Shown piece after piece: positions 57,283 to 64,000 of a stretch of 64,000 bases of DNA. The stretch comes from Halopseudomonas litoralis (GTDB taxonomy: Bacteria > Pseudomonadota > Gammaproteobacteria > Pseudomonadales > Pseudomonadaceae): NCBI RefSeq assembly GCF_900105005.1, contig NZ_LT629748.1, positions 1,674,001-1,738,000 of the forward strand, written 5' to 3'. Below the pieces are notes generated by a model that was not told the origin of the DNA, did not search any database, and saw only the letters and a program-made list of their open reading frames with translations. A program made the position numbers and the translations under genes. How positions within the stretch are numbered: the first letter of the stretch is position 1; each line of letters starts with the position of its first letter.

Positions 57283-58512
57283 ATGGATATTCCGATGTCA
57301 GATTCTTCTCTTCTCGCCGGTATGGACCTGCACCGGCTCAGCCGTATTGCCGATCACCTTGAAACCAACTACCTGAGCCCCGGCAAGCTGCCTTGCGCGG
57401 TGACACTGGTGGCGCGGCGTGGCCAAGTGGTCTGGCAGCAAGCCCAGGGTCTGATGGATGTCGAGCGGGCCAGACCGGCGACCAGCGATACCCTGTTCCG
57501 CATCTACTCGATGACCAAGCCCGTCACCTCCATCGCCTTGATGCAACTATACGAGCAAGGGCGCTTTCTGCTTGATGATCCAGTACACAAATACATTCCC
57601 TCCTGGCGCGACCTGCAGGTCTACCAGTCGGGCATTCATCCCAGCTTCGTGACCAGGCCGCCGGCCCGCGCCATGACCATCCGGGACCTGCTTACCCATC
57701 AAGCCGGATTGAGCTATGGGTTTTCCTGCCGTACCAATATCGACGCAGCCTATCGCCAGCTCAAGCTGGACGGCCACTCGGGACTGACCCTGGAAAGCCT
57801 GATCGACGAGCTGTCGCGTCTGCCTCTGGAGTTCTCGCCCGGCAGCGCCTGGAATTACTCTCTGGCAACCGACGTATGTGGATACCTGGTGCAGCTGTTG
57901 TCCGGCATGCCGCTGGATGATTACTTTGCCAAGAACATCTTCCGGCCGCTGGGCATGCAGGACACCTTCTTCACCGTGCCGGGTGACAAGCTGCCGCGCT
58001 TCGCAGCCTGTTATCAACATCAGCCGGGCGACACCTTCAGCCTGCAGGATGACCCGCAAACGTCGCACTTCGCCAAACGTCATGGCTATCTGTCCGGGGG
58101 CGGTGGGTTGATTTCCACCATCGGCGATTATTATCGCTTTGCCCAGGCCCTGGCCAGTGGCGGCGAGCTGGACGGCGCACGCATCATCGGTCGCAAGACC
58201 CTGGAGTTCATGCGCCTGAATCATTTGCCCAACGGCACCGACCTGCCCAGCGTGTCAGTCGGCGGTTTCAGTGAGACGCCCTACGACGGCTCCGGCTTCG
58301 GTCTGGGTTTTGCGGTAAAGACCGACATCGCCAAATCTCAGACCATCGGCTCTGTCGGTGAATACGGCTGGGGCGGTATGGCCGGCACCACTTTCTTCAT
58401 TGATCCAGTGGAGGATCTGCTGGTGGTGTTCATGACGCAACTGATCCCCTCCTCCAGCTACATGATCCGCCAGGAACTGCGGGCTCTGGTATATGCGGCG
58501 CTGGTCGACTGA
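57283..58512 (+). CDS. serine hydrolase, beta-lactamase/EstB family (class C-like fold)
   Basis: The 409-residue enzyme has the class C-like SxxK motif as Ser76 to Lys79 in YSMTKP, a Tyr in WNYSLATDV corresponding to the EstB/YxN position, and [14 protein letters not shown] near the C-terminus in place of a KTG-type motif. This pattern is typical of EstB-like esterases or peptidases rather than true antibiotic beta-lactamases. No signal peptide is seen, so it is likely cytoplasmic. An ATG at 57295 is an alternative start with a slightly better ribosome-binding site. The open extension to 57082 overlaps the ykgJ-like gene and is rejected. Confidence 0.85.
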   Translation: MDIPMSDSSLLAGMDLHRLSRIADHLETNYLSPGKLPCAVTLVARRGQVVWQQAQGLMDVERARPATSDTLFRIYSMTKPVTSIALMQLYEQGRFLLDDPVHKYIPSWRDLQVYQSGIHPSFVTRPPARAMTIRDLLTHQAGLSYGFSCRTNIDAAYRQLKLDGHSGLTLESLIDELSRLPLEFSPGSAWNYSLATDVCGYLVQLLSGMPLDDYFAKNIFRPLGMQDTFFTVPGDKLPRFAACYQHQPGDTFSLQDDPQTSHFAKRHGYLSGGGGLISTIGDYYRFAQALASGGELDGARIIGRKTLEFMRLNHLPNGTDLPSVSVGGFSETPYDGSGFGLGFAVKTDIAKSQTIGSVGEYGWGGMAGTTFFIDPVEDLLVVFMTQLIPSSSYMIRQELRALVYAALVD

Positions 58513-58567
58513 GCAGTGCAGCAACAAGAGCCTTATAAAGTAAGGCAAATCAGGGTATAAGGTCGCT

Positions 58568-59425
58568 ATGAAAATACCCCCACGCATTCAACCTCTGGTC
58601 GACGACGGATTGGTCGACGAAGTCATTCGGCCTCTGATGAGCGGCAAGGAAGCTGCCGTCTATGTCGTCCGCTGCGGTAATGAAATCCGCTGCGCAAAAG
58701 TCTATAAGGAAGCCGACAAGCGCAGCTTCAAGCAAGCCGTGCTATATCAGGAAGGCCGCAAGGTCCGCAGCAGTCGCCGCGCCCGCGCCATGGAAAAAGG
58801 CTCGCGCTTCGGTCGGGAGCAACAGGAGAGTGCCTGGCAGAACGCCGAGGTCGATGCGCTCTATCGTCTGGCCGCCGCTGGCGTACGCGTACCCACACCC
58901 TATGGTTGTTTTGATGGCGTGCTGTTGATGGAACTGGTCACCGACGACGATGGCCTGGTCGCTCCTCGCCTGAATGACGTCTCCATGTCCGCTGAGCAGG
59001 CCGAAGAAGACCATGCGGTGGTCATGGAGTATGTCAAGCGCATGTTGTGCGTCGGGCTGGTGCACGGCGATCTATCGGAGTTCAACGTGCTGGTGGATGC
59101 CTGGGGGCCGGTCATCATCGATCTGCCGCAGGCTGTCGATGCCGCCGCCAACAACAATGCTTTCAGCATGCTGCGCCGGGACGTGGCCAACATGACCGCC
59201 TACTATGGCCAATACGCCCCGGCGCTGCTGGGCACCCGCTACGCCGAAGAAATGTGGGCGTTGTATGAAGCCGGCGAATTGGATACCGAGACCGCGCTTA
59301 CCGGCGAGTTTGCCGAAGAGGGAGGTGAAGCGGATATTGATGCCGTGATGGAAGAGATCAAGGCGGTCCAAGCCGAAGAGCAGGCTCGGCGCGAACGTCT
59401 GCTGCAGGCCGAACAGGACGACTGA
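58568..59425 (+). CDS. RIO1-type serine protein kinase
   Basis: The 285-residue atypical kinase has a RIO fold: ATP-binding MSGKEAAVYVVRCG, catalytic loop HGDLSEFN with Asp168, and metal-binding IIDLPQ with Asp185. The C-terminal 40 residues are acidic with a coiled-coil look. In eukaryotes and archaea RIO kinases act in ribosome maturation; the bacterial substrate is unknown. Its end lies one base from the convergent arfB gene. Confidence 0.9.
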   Translation: MKIPPRIQPLVDDGLVDEVIRPLMSGKEAAVYVVRCGNEIRCAKVYKEADKRSFKQAVLYQEGRKVRSSRRARAMEKGSRFGREQQESAWQNAEVDALYRLAAAGVRVPTPYGCFDGVLLMELVTDDDGLVAPRLNDVSMSAEQAEEDHAVVMEYVKRMLCVGLVHGDLSEFNVLVDAWGPVIIDLPQAVDAAANNNAFSMLRRDVANMTAYYGQYAPALLGTRYAEEMWALYEAGELDTETALTGEFAEEGGEADIDAVMEEIKAVQAEEQARRERLLQAEQDD

Positions 59426-59426
59426 G

Positions 59427-59840
59427 TCAGTCGTCCACCCTACCGCGCAGCGACTTGATCTTGCCCCGCTGGGTCTTGCCGTCCACCCGGCGCTTTTGCG
59501 AAGCCTTGGTCGGTCTGGTCGGCCGCCGTGCTTTCTCCACCACGGTCGCCGCCTGAATCAGCTGTACCAGACGCGAGATAGCATCTTCCCGATTCTTTTC
59601 CTGAGTCCGATACTGCTGCGCCTTGATCACCACGATGCCGTCCTTGTTGATACGCGCATCGCGAAATTGCAGCAGCCGTTCCTTGTAGAAATCCGGCAGG
59701 CTTGAGGCCTGGATATCAAAGCGCAGATGAATCGCGCTGGACACCTTGTTGACGTTCTGCCCACCCGCTCCCTGGGATCGGATGGCGCTGATATCCAACT
59801 CGTTTTCATCCAGCTCGACGGTGTTGGACAGCTTGATCAC
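59427..59840 (-). CDS. arfB: alternative ribosome-rescue factor ArfB (YaeJ)
   Basis: ArfB hydrolyses peptidyl-tRNA on ribosomes stalled without a stop codon. The 137-residue protein has the GGQ motif at residues 26-28 in RSQGAGGQNVNKV and a basic C-terminal tail (KARRPTRPTKASQKRRVDGK), which enters the empty mRNA channel in homologs. It lacks the codon-recognition domains of true release factors. Its start overlaps the amidotransferase stop by four bases. Confidence 0.94.
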   Translation of the reverse strand: MIKLSNTVELDENELDISAIRSQGAGGQNVNKVSSAIHLRFDIQASSLPDFYKERLLQFRDARINKDGIVVIKAQQYRTQEKNREDAISRLVQLIQAATVVEKARRPTRPTKASQKRRVDGKTQRGKIKSLRGRVDD

Positions 59841-60550
59841 TTTGCTCCTGCCTCCTGCAGGAAGCGGACAATCCAGCGCATCATCAACAGGCTGTCTGCT
59901 TCAGCGCTGAGCGAAGCCATGCCCGCACGCAGGCGGGCCGGTGGCAGGGTCTGCTGGCGCATTACCATCAGATCGCGACAATATCCTTCGCAGAACTCCG
60001 GATGGCCCTGCACGCTGAGGAAACAGTCATCGTACTGAACCAGATAATAAGGACAGAAATCGCTGCTCGCCAGCACCTCGGCCTGGGGCGGCAGGATCGT
60101 CACCTGGTCCTGATGGCTGACCAGCAGATCCAGATGCAGCTGGAAGGGTTCCATCCAGGGCTTGCGTTCGATCACCTGATTGAACGACATGCCGATGCCC
60201 CAGCCCTTCTCGGACTTCTGTACCGCGCCGCCCAGCGCCTTGGCTATCACTTGATGGCCGAAGCACACACCGATCAAAGGCGCTTTGTGCTGCCAAAGTG
60301 TGCGCACGAATTCACATAGCGCTTCAATCCAGGGCAGATCATCATTGACACCGAATTTGCTGCCGGTGATCAGCCAGGCGTCGCAAGCATCGATTGAGTC
60401 GGGCAATTCCCCGTCCAGAACCCGGTAAACCGGCAATTCGCAATCAGGAATCAGCTCCTGCAACAGCACCGAAAACATCTCCGGATAATTGCCATAACTG
60501 GGCTGCAGGCTGGCTCTCACATCATCACACTGAAGGATACCGATCTTCAC
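59837..60550 (-). CDS. class I glutamine amidotransferase-like protein
   Basis: The 237-residue stand-alone GATase1 domain has nucleophile Cys96 in GVCFGHQV and the His-x-Glu pair in VQGHPEF. Such single-domain proteins are often annotated as GMP synthase-like; the real substrate could be gamma-glutamyl compounds. Its stop overlaps the arfB start (ATGA), giving a two-gene unit, with a divergent promoter region shared with the AI-2E permease gene. Confidence 0.88.
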   Translation of the reverse strand: MKIGILQCDDVRASLQPSYGNYPEMFSVLLQELIPDCELPVYRVLDGELPDSIDACDAWLITGSKFGVNDDLPWIEALCEFVRTLWQHKAPLIGVCFGHQVIAKALGGAVQKSEKGWGIGMSFNQVIERKPWMEPFQLHLDLLVSHQDQVTILPPQAEVLASSDFCPYYLVQYDDCFLSVQGHPEFCEGYCRDLMVMRQQTLPPARLRAGMASLSAEADSLLMMRWIVRFLQEAGAK

Positions 60551-60661
60551 GTTTCACCTCGCTACGGTTGCACTTGGCTCATTGTACGTTGGAAAGCGCC
60601 GTATGGATGTCATTTCAATTATCATGCTCACGGACATGCTCATACAGCTACAGGAAGATAC

Positions 60662-61720
60662 ATGCAATTAACGCCCCGCTTGGCCCGACAGGTTCCCGCA
60701 TCATTGCAGTGGCTGATCGGCGCCGCCGCACTGATCATCGTGCTGGGCGGCCTCAAGGCCATCAATCATATTCTGACGCCTTTTCTGTTGGCCGCCTTTC
60801 TGGCAATCATCTGCGGACCGCCCCTGGGGTGGTTGCAGCGCCGGGGCATTCCCGGCCCGATCTCGGTCCTGCTGCTGTTCTCGGTGGTCGGCCTGTCCTT
60901 TTTCCTGCTGTTTCTGGCATTGAAAGACGCTGCTGAAAGCCTTGCGACGCAAGCTCCCATATATCAATACCGCTTTTCCGGCTGGCTGGATGGTATACGC
61001 CTGATGTTGCTGGAGAGAGGCCTGCCCAGGGAATTTCTTCCCGAAGCAATCCCTCTGCCCGCCACTGCAACGATCACCGGCATGGCCCGCGGCATCGCCG
61101 CCGAAATCGGACAGCTTACCGCGAGCACCTTCATGGTACTGCTGATCTTCATGTTCATGTTGCTGGAAGAGCGCACCCTGTCAGACAAACTCAACGCAGC
61201 TTTTCCCAGCAAACCACGGGCCAGAGTCCGTGCCCGGCGCTTTCTTCGCTCGGTCTATCGGTACCTGCTGATCAAAACCGGTGCCAGTGCAACCAGCGGC
61301 CTGCTGGTTGGCGCGGGTCTGACCTGGCTGGGCGTGGACTTTGCGATTCTCTGGGGCATCGTTGCCGGCGTGCTGAATTTCATTCCCACCATCGGCTCGA
61401 TTATAGCGGCGATACCTGGTGTGCTGGTGGCCTTGCTCGGCCTGGGGATTGGCGAAGCTGTTCTGGCACTGGCGCTGTATCTTGCGGTCAACGTCAGTAT
61501 CGGCAATATCATCGAGCCGCGCCTGCTCGGACGCAGTCTGGGCCTGTCCCCCCTGGTGGTGCTGGTGTCGCTGATGATCTGGGGCTACGTCTTCGGCCCG
61601 GTGGGGATGCTGCTGGCCGTCCCTCTGACGATGATCGCCAAACTGGCTCTGGATTCATCGCCCCAGACCCGCTGGGCGGGCATCATGATGAGCGATGAGG
61701 TCAGGCCGAATCGACAGTAG
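60662..61720 (+). CDS. AI-2E family transporter
   Basis: The 352-residue membrane protein has about eight helices and a long soluble loop after helix 3, with family features such as GVLNFIPTIGSIIAAIPGVL and IEPRLLGRSLGLSPLVVLVS. Members export autoinducer-2 (TqsA) or exchange sodium and protons; the role here cannot be told from sequence. It ends 10 bases from the convergent DUF4105 gene. Confidence 0.9.
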   Translation: MQLTPRLARQVPASLQWLIGAAALIIVLGGLKAINHILTPFLLAAFLAIICGPPLGWLQRRGIPGPISVLLLFSVVGLSFFLLFLALKDAAESLATQAPIYQYRFSGWLDGIRLMLLERGLPREFLPEAIPLPATATITGMARGIAAEIGQLTASTFMVLLIFMFMLLEERTLSDKLNAAFPSKPRARVRARRFLRSVYRYLLIKTGASATSGLLVGAGLTWLGVDFAILWGIVAGVLNFIPTIGSIIAAIPGVLVALLGLGIGEAVLALALYLAVNVSIGNIIEPRLLGRSLGLSPLVVLVSLMIWGYVFGPVGMLLAVPLTMIAKLALDSSPQTRWAGIMMSDEVRPNRQ

Positions 61721-61730
61721 GCCCTGAGCC

Positions 61731-62726
61731 TCAATTCCAGCCCGGCACACCCTGACGGATCAACGCCGAGAAGGCCGGGTCATCCGCCGCATCACGGGCG
61801 CGCTGGGTGATCTGTCCTCTGCGTTGCAGTTCCTGCAACGCCATCCCGGGTTCCATACCACCGACCTCATGAACGTAGGACGGCAGATAGCCTGTCAACA
61901 ACAGCCGGTGATCCAGCGGCAAGCCATCCACTATCTTTTTCATCATGGAAAATACGATAGTGGTGCAGTTGCCGGTCACCGTATGGTAGAAACGCGGGTG
62001 CTCAGCGAGGCGATTGGCTTGAACAACGAAGGAGCGAAACAGCTCCCGCGCATCGGTCGGGCTGAGATTGATGTGGTACAGCTCCAGGTCTTCGTTGCGT
62101 ACATTACTGCGCACCCGCACCACATCGCGCTCATCCGAGGCGATGATGCTGAGTTCGAACTGCTTGAAAAACCCGCCCAGCTCAGAAAACTTTTCGTGCT
62201 TCTCCCGGCGGATTTCCACTGAAAACGCCACGTGCTCGCCGTCATCAAAACCGAATGACACCAACACATGGGAAATCGCCGGGAAGCCCCAGTTCGACGT
62301 GATCATATCCACCGAGCGCAGCCGAGACAGGTCGTACTCCCGACTTTCCCAATGGATGTCATAATCTTTCTGGCTACGCCAATTGAAGTTGCGTACATGC
62401 TGCAGGGTAGCTCGCCGCCCTTCCACTGAGCCGGTGGTGATGTGGGTCAGATCATCAGCCCAGTCGCGCTGATTGCTCGGTTTGATGCTCGCCCACCAGA
62501 GCATCAGCAAGGCAAAGAGGACAAGATAGACCAGAATGCTTTGCCACCAGGCGCCTCCCACCCACGACCAATACAGCAGCGCAGACAGACCGCATAACCA
62601 CAATACCGGCAACCCGTAACGCCCCACGCTGCCCCCCGGAGCCTGAAACCATAGCGCCAGCAGCGCCCATATGCTGCTGAGTAACAGGATGAGCGTGGTC
62701 AGAGAGAGTAGGAGCGTTCGGAGCAT
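61731..62726 (-). CDS. DUF4105 domain membrane protein
   Basis: The 331-residue protein has three N-terminal hydrophobic helices (about 5-28, 38-58 and 62-82) and a C-terminal DUF4105 domain with YHTVTGNCTTIVF, in which Cys resembles a papain-like nucleophile. A conserved RFYHTVTGN region and a GYLPSYVHEVGGM tail are visible. The function is unknown; a periplasmic or membrane-associated peptidase is only a suggestion. It is 98 bases from the CsgG-like gene on the same strand. Confidence 0.85.
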   Translation of the reverse strand: MLRTLLLSLTTLILLLSSIWALLALWFQAPGGSVGRYGLPVLWLCGLSALLYWSWVGGAWWQSILVYLVLFALLMLWWASIKPSNQRDWADDLTHITTGSVEGRRATLQHVRNFNWRSQKDYDIHWESREYDLSRLRSVDMITSNWGFPAISHVLVSFGFDDGEHVAFSVEIRREKHEKFSELGGFFKQFELSIIASDERDVVRVRSNVRNEDLELYHINLSPTDARELFRSFVVQANRLAEHPRFYHTVTGNCTTIVFSMMKKIVDGLPLDHRLLLTGYLPSYVHEVGGMEPGMALQELQRRGQITQRARDAADDPAFSALIRQGVPGWN

Positions 62727-62793
62727 GCCACGATCTGCAAGGGAAATTCGGGTTCATCCTACGCCAAACACGGGAAACAGGTACAGAGGGGAT

Positions 62794-62817
62794 GAACGCG
62801 AGCCGCAACTCGCGTTC
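62794..62817. terminator. hairpin after the CsgG-like gene
   Basis: GAACGCGAG, a 6-base loop and CTCGCGTTC form a perfect 9-bp stem just after the stop of the upstream gene on the complementary strand. U-tract support is weak. Confidence 0.6.
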
Positions 62818-62824
62818 GGCACAA

Positions 62825-64000
62825 TCAGCGGCGAACGATTGCGCCATTGCCAACGAGTGCGGCGTCGCCGCCAACTACCTTGGCGTAGGTGGTTTTGGCA
62901 TTGACTCTGACGACCTGAATATCCGCGACTTTTTCTTCCAATTGTCCCAGAGACTCATGGGTGTAAGGGTCGAACATTTCCTCGCCCAGAAAGAAAACGC
63001 TCAGTTTATCTCCGACATTCATCGTCTTGCCGCCCTGGTTGAGGACCACAGTCGCGCCATTGACCGCCACCACCCGCATCGGATAGATATTCGCCAGCGC
63101 AGCCTGCACCAGCTCTTCCGCCAACAGCGAGGTGATGCCGGCCTGGGATGAGCCGTATTTGCTGAGCATCGAACGAATATCACGGTCACCGAACCTCAGG
63201 GCTACCGAATCAGACCATTTCACCTGCCGGGTCGGTGCCAGAATGATCTTGTAGTCCAGTTGCGCCGAACCAGTATAGGTGGTGATGGTTTCGCCCGTCA
63301 GCTGCAAGGTGCGTGTTGAACGGGTACTGCGAACATCCCGGATATGACCGACCACTATGTAATCCGCCCCCAGCACATTCCCGGCTCTCGCCTGTTCGGT
63401 CAGCGCGCTGTCATCGCCGACCCAGAGAGCCTTCTCTTGCTGAAACTCGTCACCGAACTCACGATCAAGCACGTTCATCCTGCGGGACTGGGTGAATTGA
63501 TCGATTATCTTGTTACGCAACTCGGATTCGATACGGGACGCAGGCGTGCTGTCCCCCAGCAACGAGAAGCTGCGGCTGTTGTAATGAAACGGCATGACCG
63601 CCAGCGTGCGCCGGCTGTCAGTGGGGAGCCCGGGACGCTCATAACGCGCAACATGAACCCTGACGTCCGCGCGGAAGCTGCCATCACCCTCGGGCTGGAC
63701 GTCAATCACGTCGTAGCGGGAAACAACCCCGCCGGTCTGCAGATTGAGCGCCCCCTCACGGGCCACCTCAAAACTTGAAGTATGCGTGACCTCCTCGCCG
63801 GAGCTGACGCTCTGACGACCGGAAATGGACTGCAAGACCTCCCGGCTTTCAATACTGACACCCGTTACCTGGCGCAGTCCCTGTACCAGCGCGTCCGTTA
63901 TGGCCAGGGTGCGGTTTGCTCCATACCCGGTGGCATCCACAGCCTGCTCTGCCGCCAGCACCAGTGCGCTGGACAGCAGCAATATTGCTGTCAGAGCAGT
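62825..64000 (-). CDS. CsgG/FlgT-like secreted protein (start beyond window edge)
   Basis: About 392 codons are in frame to the window end. The visible N-terminus (LTAILLLSSALVLAAEQAV) is the hydrophobic part of a signal peptide, whose start lies off the window; an internal TTG at 63982 is not the true start. The mature protein has a CsgG-like core: TLAVMPFHYNSRSFSL, DQFTQSRRMNVLDREF and GADYIVVGHIRDVR. It ends in a small beta domain (VVAVNGATVVLNQGGKTMNV), as in FlgT-like flagellar and curli-type proteins. No curli or flagellar genes are visible here, so the function is open. Confidence 0.75.
   Translation of the reverse strand, partial: TALTAILLLSSALVLAAEQAVDATGYGANRTLAITDALVQGLRQVTGVSIESREVLQSISGRQSVSSGEEVTHTSSFEVAREGALNLQTGGVVSRYDVIDVQPEGDGSFRADVRVHVARYERPGLPTDSRRTLAVMPFHYNSRSFSLLGDSTPASRIESELRNKIIDQFTQSRRMNVLDREFGDEFQQEKALWVGDDSALTEQARAGNVLGADYIVVGHIRDVRSTRSTRTLQLTGETITTYTGSAQLDYKIILAPTRQVKWSDSVALRFGDRDIRSMLSKYGSSQAGITSLLAEELVQAALANIYPMRVVAVNGATVVLNQGGKTMNVGDKLSVFFLGEEMFDPYTHESLGQLEEKVADIQVVRVNAKTTYAKVVGGDAALVGNGAIVRR

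Noticed and set aside
57283-58512. True antibiotic-inactivating beta-lactamase
   Set aside because: No signal peptide and no KTG-type motif; the pattern fits EstB-like esterases better.

Overview
The window is chromosomal DNA from a gamma-proteobacterium of the Pseudomonadaceae. Several blocks keep the gene order I know from Pseudomonas aeruginosa: clpA-clpS-cspD-icd, nudJ-mnmA-hflD-purB, ppsR/ppsA-rraA-crfX-cmpX-sigX-oprF, cysS-glnS-ppiB-lpxH, and etfBA beside etf-QO. Protein sequences such as AceA, PpsA and SigX are also Pseudomonas-like. Differences from P. aeruginosa point to a more distant lineage, perhaps the Halopseudomonas (P. pertucinogena) group: an IscR-headed suf operon, loss of genes between ppsA and crfX, and no monomeric idh next to icd. 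That lineage call is inference.

Layout. 1-2.7 kb: proteolysis and stress (clpA, cut by the window edge; clpS; cspD). 2.8-12.7 kb: central metabolism and translation-related genes: icd, then nudJ-mnmA-hflD-purB, the ribosomal oxygenase roxA, a GNAT protein, an orphan short secretin-like protein, and aceA. 12.9-20.1 kb: a thioesterase, the envelope-stress block oprF-sigX-cmpX-crfX, rraA, and PEP synthase with its divergently transcribed regulator. 20.3-28.6 kb: an iron-uptake island with two paralogous TonB-dependent receptors, each behind a Fur-box-like sequence. The second is followed by an inner-membrane PepSY protein, DUF2271 and DUF4198 periplasmic proteins and a membrane-anchored flavoreductase. 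28.7-31.9 kb: a Pmp3 small protein and two diguanylate cyclases translationally coupled through a 78-codon frame. 31.9-38.7 kb: the operon iscR-sufBCDS-sufA-sufT-sufE. 38.9-42.8 kb: an aldehyde dehydrogenase, a tandem structured repeat and an AsmA protein. 42.9-48.4 kb: transhydrogenase pntAA-AB-B and two transporters. 48.5-56.7 kb: cysS, glnS, ppiB, lpxH and the electron-transfer flavoproteins. 56.7-64 kb: assorted conserved genes (YkgJ, serine hydrolase, RIO kinase, ArfB, amidotransferase, AI-2E permease, DUF4105) and a CsgG-like protein cut by the window end.

The strongest regulatory signal is at the isocitrate branch point. A 28-bp TGTAGT...ACTACA palindrome sits just upstream of an aceA promoter. 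Two 15-bp versions (one perfect, one with a single mismatch) lie upstream of icd. These match the two operator spacings known for the KDPG-responsive regulator RccR, and suggest that both competing enzymes are switched by one regulator in opposite directions. A perfect Anr/FNR box upstream of pntAA, an IscR type-1-like box over the iscR promoter, and Fur boxes at both receptors fill out the regulatory picture. I saw no tRNA, rRNA, CRISPR, prophage or insertion sequence.
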